From the NCBI GenBank assembly GCA_017500855.1, contig JAFVYC010000039.1, positions 76,064 to 127,932 on the forward strand: 51,869 nucleotides of DNA. The letters are read 5' to 3'. Source of the stretch: Clostridia bacterium (lineage in GTDB: Bacteria; Bacillota; Clostridia; Christensenellales; CAG-314). Each line of letters opens with the position of its first letter. The stretch's first letter is position 1. Under the pieces are notes generated by a model that worked only from the letters and a program-made list of their open reading frames with translations, ran no database searches and was not told the DNA's origin. Made by a program: the position numbers and the translations under genes. Of the stretch, positions 15,138 to 23,350 are shown in pieces.

Positions 15138-16441
15138 ACGTAGGTTGCAAGTTCTTCCATTGCTGTTTGGTTGTTGTACAAAGCATGACCTGCGGAGTAC
15201 TGTCCACGGTCAGCAATTTTTACTACGTTTTGCGCATAGGTGTTGCCACTGAACGTGCCAAACACTGCCTTGAAGGAATCAAGGTTTTGCGGATCTGTCA
15301 TTGCGTCGTGGAAGTAAACAACGCCGTTGGCAGATGCAACTGTGTTGTTTGTGAAGTTAATCTTCAAGCTTGCAAGTTCTGCATCGCTGTCGTAGTTGGA
15401 AATTTGGATACAGTTGTATGAATTATTGCCCGTCTTGAGAGAGAACTTGCAGTTTGTGATGTTTACAGTCGTATTTGTCCAGTTTTGGATATGAACGCCT
15501 CTTTCGCAGTTTATAAACTCGCAACCATCAATTGTGATAACAGAGTCAGAAGTATTATTACCTGGTTCTGTGATAATGGCAAAACCTGTTGTATTAATAA
15601 ACTTGCAATTTGTGAAAGTTATCTTGGAGTTTTCGTCTGAGTTTTCATTGAATGATAGGAATTGAATTGTTTCAGTGAAAACACAATTTACGTATTCGTA
15701 CTCATAGCAACTGGAAAGTACTCCGTCGAGAAGTTGACCATCCACAAATCCTTTGGGATTCAAAGTGTTGGTATATACCCTTTTTACTCTACCTTGTGCA
15801 TCCTTTGTTTCTACCGGGGCTTTGCCTTCAATGATAGCTTGAACGCCATTTTGTTCGCCTGTTGCAAAGTCGTTGCTAATAACAATACCGTTTTGAACTT
15901 CTACATCCGCACTACCTTTGCTTACTGTGCAAACGTTGCCGTTCAAATCGAGAACGTAGGGGCCATTTGCAAATGCGGAAGCAAATTCTTGTTGGTTGCT
16001 GATTGTGCCTACAGCATAGTACAAGCTGATGCCGGGAACCATCGAAGATGCGTGGTCACGGTAGGGAAGCCAAAGTTGGCTAACGTCCACACCTTGTGCT
16101 TCGGGGTAGCAAACGTTGTGGGATTTGTCCAACAGGTAGAAGCGGTTTTCGCCCATGTGGTACGCATAGTGGTAGCCTGTGGAATAGGGAACTTGCTTTT
16201 CGTAGCTGAAGCCGTTTGCACGGAGTGCATCCATTGCTTCGGAAATTGTTTCGGGTTTGCCAAAAACTTCTTCCGCCATGAGCACTTTGTTGATCATTGC
16301 AATGGTTGTTTGGTCGTTGGAAAGATTTGCCTTCATGATGAAGCTTGTGTAGCCAACAATGGAAACTGTTGCCAAAATTGCCAAAATTGCAATTACAACG
16401 AGCAATTCAACAAGCGTGAAGCCTTTTTTTGTTTGTTTCAT
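15131..16441 (-). CDS. Prepilin-type protein with C-terminal beta-helix
   Basis: 436 residues from ATG 16441 (GGAG upstream). MKQTKKGFTLVELLVVIAILAILATVSIVGY is a class III signal: a prepilin peptidase would cut before FTLVE, and the helix would join a type IV pilus or pseudopilus. Residues about 30-200 form the pilin-like head. Residues about 215-400 show repeated short strands such as ITFTNCKFINTTGFAI, ITIDGCEFINCERGVHI and VNITNCKFS, the pattern of a right-handed parallel beta-helix as in pectate lyases and adhesins. No pilus assembly genes are in the window. A minor pilin or tip adhesin is a reasonable guess. Confidence 0.85.
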   Translation of the reverse strand: MKQTKKGFTLVELLVVIAILAILATVSIVGYTSFIMKANLSNDQTTIAMINKVLMAEEVFGKPETISEAMDALRANGFSYEKQVPYSTGYHYAYHMGENRFYLLDKSHNVCYPEAQGVDVSQLWLPYRDHASSMVPGISLYYAVGTISNQQEFASAFANGPYVLDLNGNVCTVSKGSADVEVQNGIVISNDFATGEQNGVQAIIEGKAPVETKDAQGRVKRVYTNTLNPKGFVDGQLLDGVLSSCYEYEYVNCVFTETIQFLSFNENSDENSKITFTNCKFINTTGFAIITEPGNNTSDSVITIDGCEFINCERGVHIQNWTNTTVNITNCKFSLKTGNNSYNCIQISNYDSDAELASLKINFTNNTVASANGVVYFHDAMTDPQNLDSFKAVFGTFSGNTYAQNVVKIADRGQYSAGHALYNNQTAMEELATYVK

Positions 16442-16630
16442 GATTTTTTCTCCTATACTTTGATTTTTGGTTGGCAAGCCGTGCCAACTGCGGTTTTTGA
16501 GGTTGAAAAAAGCATGCTTGAAAAAGGCGTGCAAAAAGTTTGCACAAACGGGAAAAACCGTTGTGCAAGCAACACAGGTGGGAAAAATCCACTGTGTTTT
16601 GCGCCAAAAGCATGCAAAAAGGGCATTATT

Positions 16631-17110
16631 CTAGCTATTCAACCTGCAAAAACGCAAATATAGGATGCGTTTGTACTGAATTTTTGTGTGAACCAACTGG
16701 CGTTGGTGAAGTTTGTTTTTGTGGTGTTTTGGGGTGGGTTGCTTGTGGGTGAGTTTTTGCACCAACTTGCAAATTGCACGGGCAGTGTGCACCACCAAAA
16801 TGATGGTTGCCGTTGCCAAAAGAATGGCAATTACCATCAAAAGCATTGTGATAGACAAAAGCGCAGGGTTGGAAACTTGCAAAGCGTAGTTGACAAATGC
16901 AAGCACCTGTTGGGGAAAGGACAATGCTTGGTGAGTTTGGCAAAACTCAACGATGTCCGCCCCGCACATTGCGTAGGGGATGTACAAAATGATTTCGATT
17001 GTGAGCACAACAAAAAGGTTGCGAGCAAAGCGCAATTTGAGATGGTCCAGACATGACAAAATTGTTGCAGACGAAATCAAAAATACTGCAAGAACAACGT
17101 ACAAATTCAC
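16631..17110 (-). CDS. Unknown small membrane protein
   Basis: Not recognised. 159 residues from GTG 17110, which follows GGGGGTGAT at good spacing. Hydrophobic stretches near residues 1-18, 30-50, 70-95 and 95-120, then a basic His/Lys/Gln-rich tail (THKQPTPKHHKNKLHQRQ). The palindrome ACATAATATACATTATGT lies 28 bases before the start codon, so it would sit in the leader or promoter of this gene. Confidence 0.65.
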   Translation of the reverse strand: MNLYVVLAVFLISSATILSCLDHLKLRFARNLFVVLTIEIILYIPYAMCGADIVEFCQTHQALSFPQQVLAFVNYALQVSNPALLSITMLLMVIAILLATATIILVVHTARAICKLVQKLTHKQPTPKHHKNKLHQRQLVHTKIQYKRILYLRFCRLNS

Positions 17111-17137
17111 GAACCATCACCCCCTTGTTTTGTTACT

Positions 17138-17345
17138 ACATAATATACATTATGTGGTGGAAAATCCGTGCAAATGCAACTTTTTTCAAGGCGCAATTGC
17201 AAAAAATAGCACAGTTTCTACAAAAAAATCACATATTTGTCATTTTTTTTGCAAAATGTATTGACACCCATCAATTAAAGTTGTATTATATTGTATAATA
17301 AAACACAAAAATGGTTTGTGTTCCACCACATAATGTATATTATGT
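17138..17345. mobile_element. Palindrome-bounded element 1 (208 bp)
   Basis: Bounded by ACATAATATACATTATGT (17138-17155) and ACATAATGTATATTATGT (17328-17345), each a palindrome. The match extends inward as GGTGGAA and TTCCACC, giving about 25-bp terminal inverted repeats. The interior is AT-rich with a good outward promoter (17261-17289). It resembles a MITE; paired operator sites are the alternative. No transposase. Confidence 0.5.
17261..17289 (+). promoter_or_regulatory. Promoter inside element 1
   Basis: TTGACA, 17 bases, TATTAT. It points across the right palindrome toward the terminator at 17365-17390 with no gene between. Confidence 0.65.
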
Positions 17346-17390
17346 TGCAAACGCAACGAGTTGAAGCAAGCGAAGGGGCTTGCTTTTTTT
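17296..17390 (+). ncRNA. Candidate small RNA of about 95 nt
   Basis: Defined by the TTGACA-N17-TATTAT promoter and the terminator with T7. The transcript would contain the palindrome ACATAATGTATATTATGT as an internal hairpin. No coding potential seen. Confidence 0.4.
17365..17390 (+). terminator. Intrinsic terminator
   Basis: AGCAAGC/GCTTGCT stem, 6-base loop, T7. Confidence 0.75.
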
Positions 17391-17412
17391 GTTTCCGACC
17401 AAAGTGTTCCGA

Positions 17413-17644
17413 CCAAACGTTTGGTGGAATTTGTACGCAGTCGCACGGAGTGCTTTGTGCTAGCAAATTTTTACCCACCAAAGTCGGACTTCCAAGGAAG
17501 GGTTACTCCGCAACCCTTGTTTAATTTGACATAGCTGGGGAGCCACATGCCCCAGCATCCCCCGTGAGGGCAAAAAGATTCGGTACACGCCCGAACTTTT
17601 TGGAGTTTTGTTGAAAGTGCCGACCAAGCGTTTGGTGGAATTTG
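17413..17644. repeat. Repeat cluster with two CCAAACGTTTGGTGGAATTTG-like sites
   Basis: CCAAACGTTTGGTGGAATTT (17413) and CCAAGCGTTTGGTGGAATTT (17625) flank copy 2 of the 145-bp element, and a third TTTGGTGGAATTTGTACGCA lies at 17849. Same family as 13982-13999. Confidence 0.65.
17471..17614 (+). repeat. 145-bp duplicated structured element, copy 2
   Basis: Differs from copy 1 (14166-14311) at only a few positions over its length. Here it is followed by an inverted 27-bp repeat (17657), whereas copy 1 is preceded by direct copies (14030, 14118). Confidence 0.75.
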
Positions 17645-17656
17645 CCACGCAGGGGG

Positions 17657-17683
17657 CGGACCGTCGGGGACGCCGGTCCCTAC
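17657..17683 (-). repeat. 27-bp dispersed repeat, inverted copy
   Basis: Exact inverted copy of 14030-14056. Confidence 0.85.
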
Positions 17684-17758
17684 AATGACAAACATTATGT
17701 TTGCTCATTTTGTGTTTGCGCCACTTTGCAAAAAACTGATTTGAGTAATTATTTGTAC

Positions 17759-17815
17759 AATTAAATCCGTCTGCGACGGATGAAATCGCAAAGCGATGAA
17801 ATCCTGCTTTGCAGG
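17759..17815 (-). repeat. Short hairpin array, ATTTCATC-linker family
   Basis: Read on the minus strand: CCCTGC/GCAGG hairpin, GGATTTCATC, CGCTTTGCG, ATTTCATC, CCGTCGCAGACGG, then ATTTAATTG. Same linker and same ATTTAATTG end as the array at 39366-39520. Confidence 0.75.
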
Positions 17816-17940
17816 GTGGTGGCGATTTTTTTGAATAGCCTTTGCGTGCATTTGGTGGAATTTGTACGCAGGGGCAACGGGGGGGGCGATGTTTTGCGTG
17901 GCATGTGGGCAAAAAATGCAAATAAATTTTGGGGTTGATA

Positions 17941-17969
17941 TTGACTTTTGATTTTTGGAGTTGTATAAT
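17941..17969 (+). promoter_or_regulatory. Sigma-A promoter of the lipoprotein esterase gene
   Basis: TTGACT, 17 bases, TATAAT, 28 bases before the start codon. Confidence 0.8.
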
Positions 17970-17997
17970 AAAAACATCCAAACAAAGGAGCATTGCT

Positions 17998-19464
17998 ATG
18001 AAAAAATACATTTCCATTTTGATGATTGTTGCGCTTTGCTTTTGCACGTGCGCTGTGTTGTTTGCAGGATGCACCCCACCGGAACCACCTGCGCCACCAC
18101 TGCCACAAGGCCCGGAAACGCACGACCCCGACAAAGAAATTGCCGACTACGACGTGTACGACGGAAGCGTTGAGTTGAAACTTGCCATTGGTGGCTACGA
18201 ATGGGGCCCAGCAGTGGACGGTCTTGTTGTGAAGGTGGACGGCAAAACGTTTGTGGAAGACTTTTCCAAGGACACTTTCCGTGTGAGTAGCCAACAAGCA
18301 AACGGCAAAACGTTGGAAGTTTTGGAAGCCTACCCCTGCACGGAGCAAGGCGTGAAAACCGACAAGGCAAGCAACTACTTTTGCGTGAAATTCAAAACCT
18401 ACGCAGGCGTGCTTTCCCCGTTTGTGTACGCAAACAGCGTGAACAGGTGGTCGACGGGCTCGGTAAACTTTTCGTTGACGTTGAACGAAGGTCAATTCCT
18501 GTGCATGGAAGACGAAGTGGAAATTTTGCGATTTGCCAAATTTGAAGTTAGCCAAAAACTTTCCTACTCGGAACGAGTTGTGCCATCCACAGCGTTGCTA
18601 AACAAGGGAAGTTACTCTGCCGACGGACACACTCTGACCTACGGAGCCTACGAAACGGAAGAAATTGCAACTGACAAAGGGGAAAACGCCTTGATAATTT
18701 GGTTGCACGGTGCGGGCGAAGGCGGAACGGACGTTGACATTGCGTTGATTGGCAACGACGTGACCAACCTGATGGAAGAGCAAGTTCAAAAATACTTTGT
18801 GACGGACGACCTTGCAGGCGCCTACGTTTTGGCTGTTCAAACGCCAACAATGTGGATGGACAACGGAACGGGCAACTACACAAGCGACGGAACTTCCACC
18901 TACACGCAAGCGTTGATGGAAACAATTGAGTACTACGTTGAACAAAACGGCGACGTTGACCTTGACCGAATTTACGTTGGTGGATGCTCCAACGGTGGCT
19001 ACATGACGATGAACATGCTCATCCACTACGGCGACTACTTTGCAGCAGGCTACCCCGTGTGCGAAGCCTACGCCGACAGTTGGATTGACGAAACGGAACT
19101 TTCGGCTTTGGCAGATGCAAACATTTGGTTCACACACTCCAAAAATGATGGCACGGTAAACCCCAACACGCACACAAACGCAACCTACATCCGTTTGCTA
19201 CAAGCAGGCGCAAACGTTCACTACAGCATGTTTGAGGACATCCGTGGAATAGATGACCCAACGGCAGCGCAAGCTTGGGGAACAACGGGCAACTACAACG
19301 GCCATTTCTCTTGGATCTACACCCTTTCGGACAGATGCACCAAGGTGCAAAGCCACGAAGTGACAGCCATCAACCAATTGGTTGCAAACAACGACGGTGG
19401 CGGACAAGAACAAGTTGACGACTACGCAAGTTTGTGGGCATGGATTGCCGACCAAAGTAGGTAG
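17998..19464 (+). CDS. Lipoprotein alpha/beta-hydrolase (esterase or peptidase-like)
   Basis: 488 residues from ATG 17998, seven bases after AAAGGAG. The signal peptide ends in a lipobox, VLFAGC, so Cys24 or so would carry the lipid and the protein would face outside. A Pro-rich spacer and a beta-rich N-terminal region (about 45-200) precede the hydrolase: ALIIWLHGAGEGGTDVD (oxyanion strand), VGGCSNGGYMTM with the nucleophile Ser, and a C-terminal GHFSW likely giving the catalytic His. The pattern fits the LpqC/prolyl-oligopeptidase-like and feruloyl/acetyl esterase group. Substrate unknown; removal of acyl groups from plant polysaccharide is one possibility. Confidence 0.85.
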   Translation: MKKYISILMIVALCFCTCAVLFAGCTPPEPPAPPLPQGPETHDPDKEIADYDVYDGSVELKLAIGGYEWGPAVDGLVVKVDGKTFVEDFSKDTFRVSSQQANGKTLEVLEAYPCTEQGVKTDKASNYFCVKFKTYAGVLSPFVYANSVNRWSTGSVNFSLTLNEGQFLCMEDEVEILRFAKFEVSQKLSYSERVVPSTALLNKGSYSADGHTLTYGAYETEEIATDKGENALIIWLHGAGEGGTDVDIALIGNDVTNLMEEQVQKYFVTDDLAGAYVLAVQTPTMWMDNGTGNYTSDGTSTYTQALMETIEYYVEQNGDVDLDRIYVGGCSNGGYMTMNMLIHYGDYFAAGYPVCEAYADSWIDETELSALADANIWFTHSKNDGTVNPNTHTNATYIRLLQAGANVHYSMFEDIRGIDDPTAAQAWGTTGNYNGHFSWIYTLSDRCTKVQSHEVTAINQLVANNDGGGQEQVDDYASLWAWIADQSR

Positions 19465-19483
19465 ACAAACAAAAACAAAAAAG

Positions 19484-19507
19484 GCATGCAACGGCATGCT
19501 TTTTTTT
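19484..19507 (+). terminator. Intrinsic terminator
   Basis: GCATGC-AACG-GCATGC then T8, 20 bases after the esterase stop. Confidence 0.85.
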
Positions 19508-19538
19508 GTGCAAAATTTGAAATAGAGTTGCGTTTTTT

Positions 19539-19757
19539 GCACCACGGGGTTGGGAAAAGTGAGAAGTGATGAGCGAGAAGTGAGAAGTTGTGGGTGTTTT
19601 GTTGAAACGTTGGTTGGCGGTGGAAAACACCTAATTTCCGCACCACGGGGTGGGAAAAAAGTGAGAAGTGATGAGTGAGAAGTGAGAAGTTGTGGGTGTT
19701 TTGTTGAACGTTGGTTTGCGGTGGAAAAACACTCATTTTTCGCACCACGGGGTGTGG
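19539..19757. repeat. Two tandem 102-bp repeat units
   Basis: Units start at 19539 and 19640, and a third boundary GCACCACGGGGTG at 19742. Each contains GTGAGAAGTGATGAG, GAGAAGTTGTGGGTGTTTTG and GCGGTGGAAAA. A diverged single unit lies at 21786-21901. Noncoding. Confidence 0.8.
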
Positions 19758-19763
19758 AAATTG

Positions 19764-19793
19764 AAAAAAGTTCGGCGAAGTGCCGAACTTTTT
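19764..19793 (-). terminator. Terminator of glpK
   Basis: AAAAAAGTTCGGC/GCCGAACTTTTT with a 5-6 base loop; symmetrical, so it could work on both strands. Confidence 0.8.
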
Positions 19794-19809
19794 GCATTTG
19801 TTAAAATGT

Positions 19810-21294
19810 CTAGTTGCAACGGGCTTGGCGAATGGCGTGTTCCCATCCTTCAACAAGCGTTGCGCGTGTTTGCTCGTCCATTGTGGGAACAAATTCCGTG
19901 TGGGGCTTGATGTTTTGCTTGATGTCGTCCACACCGTTCCAGTAGCCACACGCAATGCCTGCAAGGTAGCAAGCGCCAAGGGCTGTTGTTTCGGTGATTT
20001 GTGGGCGCACCACGGTTGCGTTCAAAATGTCGGCTTGGAACTGCATCAAGAAATTGTTGGCGCTTGCGCCACCATCGACGTTCAACGAAGTGATGGCAAC
20101 GTTGGCATCCTTTTGCATTGCCTTGACCAAATCGTACACTTGGTAGTCGATGCTTTCCAATGCGGCACGCACAAAATGTTCCTTTTTGGTGCCACGGGTG
20201 ATGCCTGTGACAATGCCACGGCAGTCCTGATCCCAGTAGGGGGCACCAAGGCCTGTGAATGCCGGCACAATGTACACGCCGTTGGTGCTTGGCGTTTGGG
20301 AAACGTAGGTTTCCGTGTGGGGAATGTCCTTGACAAGGCGCATTTCGTCCCTTAGCCATTGCATCACCGCACCACCAACAAACACGCTACCTTCCAACAC
20401 GTAGTTGGGTTTTTGCCCATCCAAGCAAGCGCTCAAACTTGTGACAAGGCCGTTTTGGCTTTGCACGGGGGTGTTGCCTGTGTTCATAAGCAAAAAGCAA
20501 CCTGTGCCGTAGGTGTTTTTGAGTTGCCCCTTTTCCACGCAAAGGTGGCCAAACAGCGCCGATTGTTGGTCACCAACAACGGCACAAATGGGGATTTCCG
20601 CACCAATCAAACTTTCTGCCGTGTTGCCAAAGTAGTGGCTGGACGGAAAAACTTGCGGAAGCATACACTTGGGAATGCCGAAAAGTTGCAAAAGGTCGCT
20701 ATCCCATTGCAAAGTGTGGATGTTGAACAGCATTGTTCGGCTTGCGTTTGTGTAGTCGGTGGCAAAAATTTTGCCGTTGGAAAGTTTCCACATCAAGTAG
20801 GTGTCTACCGTGCCGAAAAGTAGTTCGCCATTTTCCGCACGGGTGCGGGCATTGGGCACGTTGTCCAAAATCCACTTGATTTTTGTTGCGGAAAAGTAGG
20901 CATCCAACACAAGCCCCGTTTTGTTGTAGATGGTTTGCTCCCACCCTTCGGCTTGCAGTTGCTTGCAGTAGTTGGCTGTTCGGCGACATTGCCACACGAT
21001 GGCGTTGCACACAGGTTTGCCCGTTGCTTTTTCCCACACCAACGTTGTTTCCCGCTGGTTGGAAATGCCAATGGCTTGGATGTCCGTTGCCGAAAGGTTG
21101 GCACGAACAAGCGCCTCCACAATGACGCCAAGTTGCGATGCGTAGATGTCGTGCGCATCGTGCTCTACCCAACCCGGGTTGGGGTAGATTTGGCGAAACT
21201 CTTGTTGCGCTTGGGCAAGAACGTCGCCTTGTTTGTTGAAAATGATGGCACGGGAACTTGTTGTGCCTTGGTCGAGTGCAAGAATGTACTTCAT
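19810..21294 (-). CDS. glpK: Glycerol kinase
   Basis: 494 residues, full length for the family. ATP-binding start MKYILALDQGTTSSRAI, then GWVEHDAHDIY, IGISNQRETTLVWEK, RRTANYC, FGTVDTYLMWKLS, VVGDQQSALFGH, NTYGTGCFLLMN and GGASANNFLMQFQAD. It phosphorylates glycerol to sn-glycerol 3-phosphate in the cytoplasm. AGGAG ribosome binding site. It stands alone; no glycerol facilitator or glpD is in the window. The frame is open further upstream but lacks similarity there. Confidence 0.97.
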   Translation of the reverse strand: MKYILALDQGTTSSRAIIFNKQGDVLAQAQQEFRQIYPNPGWVEHDAHDIYASQLGVIVEALVRANLSATDIQAIGISNQRETTLVWEKATGKPVCNAIVWQCRRTANYCKQLQAEGWEQTIYNKTGLVLDAYFSATKIKWILDNVPNARTRAENGELLFGTVDTYLMWKLSNGKIFATDYTNASRTMLFNIHTLQWDSDLLQLFGIPKCMLPQVFPSSHYFGNTAESLIGAEIPICAVVGDQQSALFGHLCVEKGQLKNTYGTGCFLLMNTGNTPVQSQNGLVTSLSACLDGQKPNYVLEGSVFVGGAVMQWLRDEMRLVKDIPHTETYVSQTPSTNGVYIVPAFTGLGAPYWDQDCRGIVTGITRGTKKEHFVRAALESIDYQVYDLVKAMQKDANVAITSLNVDGGASANNFLMQFQADILNATVVRPQITETTALGACYLAGIACGYWNGVDDIKQNIKPHTEFVPTMDEQTRATLVEGWEHAIRQARCN

Positions 21295-21333
21295 GTTGGC
21301 TCCTGCCGTGCAAATGCACGCTTGTTTGGCTAC

Positions 21334-21362
21334 ATTATACAACAAAATGCAACATTTTTCAA
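21334..21362 (-). promoter_or_regulatory. Sigma-A promoter of glpK
   Basis: Minus strand TTGAAA, 17 bases, TATAAT, 40 bases before the start codon. Confidence 0.75.
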
Positions 21363-21703
21363 GTGCGTGCAACAAATGTTTTGGTTTTGTTTGAAAAATG
21401 GCACGAATGCAGTAAAAGTTGAAAAAAGTGAAATATGCAAAACAAAACGTTTTGTATTTTTTTTTGAAATAGATGGTTTGGTGCAATAACTATCTTTTTT
21501 TCACTACGTCATCAAAAAAAGTAGAAACATCATTGAATTGAATGCAATGAAAACTAAGCAAAACCGTACCACGTGTGTGGGAATTGGGCATCGTTTGCCG
21601 TTTGAAGGCAGTCCAAAAATTGTGGGGGGGGTCCACTTGGTTGACAACGCAAAACCTTTGCCAAAATGCAAAAACAACGAGAACCGGTTGGAAATTGTGC
21701 AAG

Positions 21704-21736
21704 AAAAAAGCAAGTCGAGTTCGACCTGCTTGTTTT
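21704..21736 (-). terminator. Terminator, probably of the tmk-holB-ricT-yfcE operon
   Basis: AGCAAGTCGA/TCGACCTGCT stem; T6 follows on the minus strand and GTTTTTG on the plus strand. The surrounding 21487-21911 has no gene I can support. Confidence 0.6.
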
Positions 21737-21785
21737 TGTTTGATTACGTTTTTGTTGATTTTTGCTGTGAAAAACTGCAAATTTT

Positions 21786-21901
21786 GCACCACGTGTTGGG
21801 GATTTTGAGTGTTAAGTGATGAGTGAGAAGTGAGAAGTTGTGGATGTTTTGTTAAACGTTGGTTGAGGGTGGAAAACACTCATTTTTTGCACCACGTGTT
21901 G
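21786..21901. repeat. Single diverged copy of the 102-bp repeat unit
   Basis: Bounded by GCACCACGTGTTGGGG at both ends (21786 and 21889), with the GTGATGAGTGAGAAG and GTGGAAAACACTCATTTT blocks shared with 19539-19757. Confidence 0.75.
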
Positions 21902-21911
21902 GGGGTTTTGC

Positions 21912-22451
21912 CTAGTTGAAAGGTTTTGTTGCAATCAACTTGCCGTCGAACGTGAAAATGGAAATTCCCTTTTCGTCAACAATGCAGTAGGTGTGCAAAC
22001 CGTCCTTGGGCAATGCGCAACTGCCAACGTTGACACACGTCACACCGTTTGCTTCCACAATTTCGTTGACGTGGAAGTGACCGTAGAACATGACGTCTCC
22101 TTGGCAAAGCGTGCCTGTGTTGTCCTTGTTGAAAACGTGGCCGTGTGTGAAAAACAGCCTTTTGTTGCCACAGGGCGCAAAGTTGTTTTGCACAAACGTG
22201 AAGTTGGAAATCATTTGGTCAACTTGGCTGTCGCAATTGCCACAAATTGCCACAATTTTGTGCGCCAACGCATTGAAAACGTTTGCCACTTCCATTGGGT
22301 TGTAGTCTTGTGGGAATGGATTGCGTGGGCCGTGGTTGTACACGTCGCCAAGAAGCACAAGCCAATCGGCATTGCTTTGCGCAAATTCTTGCGCAATTCT
22401 TTTTGCCCAAAATGCCGAACCGTGAACGTCCGATGCAACAAAATACTTCAT
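21912..22451 (-). CDS. YfcE-type metallophosphoesterase
   Basis: 179 residues. MKYFVASDVHGSAFWAKR, VLLGDVYNHGPRN, AICGNCDSQVD, FFTHGHVF, VMFYGHFHVNE and VNVGSCALP give the dimetal phosphoesterase signature of the MJ0936/YfcE group, which hydrolyses phosphodiesters in vitro. Physiological substrate unknown. AAGGAG ribosome binding site. Last gene of the tmk-holB-ricT set; a GCCACCACGGGGTGGC-type palindrome separates it from ricT. Confidence 0.9.
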   Translation of the reverse strand: MKYFVASDVHGSAFWAKRIAQEFAQSNADWLVLLGDVYNHGPRNPFPQDYNPMEVANVFNALAHKIVAICGNCDSQVDQMISNFTFVQNNFAPCGNKRLFFTHGHVFNKDNTGTLCQGDVMFYGHFHVNEIVEANGVTCVNVGSCALPKDGLHTYCIVDEKGISIFTFDGKLIATKPFN

Positions 22452-22498
22452 GTTTCTCCTTGATTTTTCCACCACGGGGTGGGTGTTTTGCAAAAATT

Positions 22499-23350
22499 CT
22501 ACTCTTCGCCTTCCGTTTTGGAAGTGACCTCTACGTACACGGGTTCTATGCCAAGTTGCTCCAACGTGTACTCCCTGAGTTCAATTTCGTCCGTTGCCAA
22601 CTTGACTTTTGCTTTGACTGTTTGGCGCAAAATGTCCACGCTTTCCACGGTGCCTTCGCCATCCGGAGTGGCAACAACAGAGTTGACTTTTGGCATGAAT
22701 TTGAGTGTTTGGGCGCAGTACTCGTCCTCGAATTTCAAGCAACACATCAGCCTGCCACACAGCCCGGAAATTTTGGTTGGGTTGAGGGACAGCCCTTGGT
22801 TTTTTGCCATTTTGATGGAAACACGCTCGAATTCGCTCATGTAGGAATTGCAACAGCACACCCTGCCACATGGGCCAAGGCCACCTTTCATTTGGCATTC
22901 GTCCCTGATGCCAATTTGGCGCAACTCAATTCTCATGTGGAATTGCGACGCCATTTCCTTGACGAGTTCACGGAAGTCCACACGGTTTTCCGCCGTGAAG
23001 TAGAACACCACTTTTGTGTTGTCGAAGGTGAATTCGGCATCTACAATTTTCATGTCCAACTTGTGGGCATTTGCCTTTTTTTGCGCATCCTTGATGGCTT
23101 TGGAGCGCACAGCCAAGTTTGCACGGTGCTGATTTGTGTCGTTTTCCGTTGCTTTGCGAATGACTTCCTTCAATTCGCCCTTGATTTCTTCTTGGGCAAT
23201 TTCCCTGTTGGCTATCACAATTTTGCCGTACTCCACGCCACGTGCAGTTTCCACAATAACGCCGTCGCCAACTTGAAAATCTATGTTTTTTGGGGAAAAG
23301 TAGTAAACTTTTCCTGCTTGTTTGAATTGAACACCAACTATGTTCGGCAT
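22499..23350 (-). CDS. ricT: RicT/YaaT (PSP1 domain) regulatory protein
   Basis: 283 residues. PSP1 core: VGVQFKQAGKVYYFSP, GDGVIVETARGVEYGK, FYFTAENRVDFRELVKEMA, then the Cys-rich signature GLGPCGRVCCCNSYM and GLCGRLMCCLKFEDEYC that binds Fe-S clusters in the Bacillus RicAFT complex. There it supports RNase Y-dependent mRNA maturation and cell-fate regulation. ricA and ricF are not in this window. The start overlaps the holB end by 13 bases. Confidence 0.95.
   Translation of the reverse strand: MPNIVGVQFKQAGKVYYFSPKNIDFQVGDGVIVETARGVEYGKIVIANREIAQEEIKGELKEVIRKATENDTNQHRANLAVRSKAIKDAQKKANAHKLDMKIVDAEFTFDNTKVVFYFTAENRVDFRELVKEMASQFHMRIELRQIGIRDECQMKGGLGPCGRVCCCNSYMSEFERVSIKMAKNQGLSLNPTKISGLCGRLMCCLKFEDEYCAQTLKFMPKVNSVVATPDGEGTVESVDILRQTVKAKVKLATDEIELREYTLEQLGIEPVYVEVTSKTEGEE

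Noticed and set aside
21490..21879. 129-codon minus-strand frame between glpK and the yfcE-like gene
   Set aside because: Includes the 102-bp repeat unit and a terminator hairpin; no ribosome binding site.
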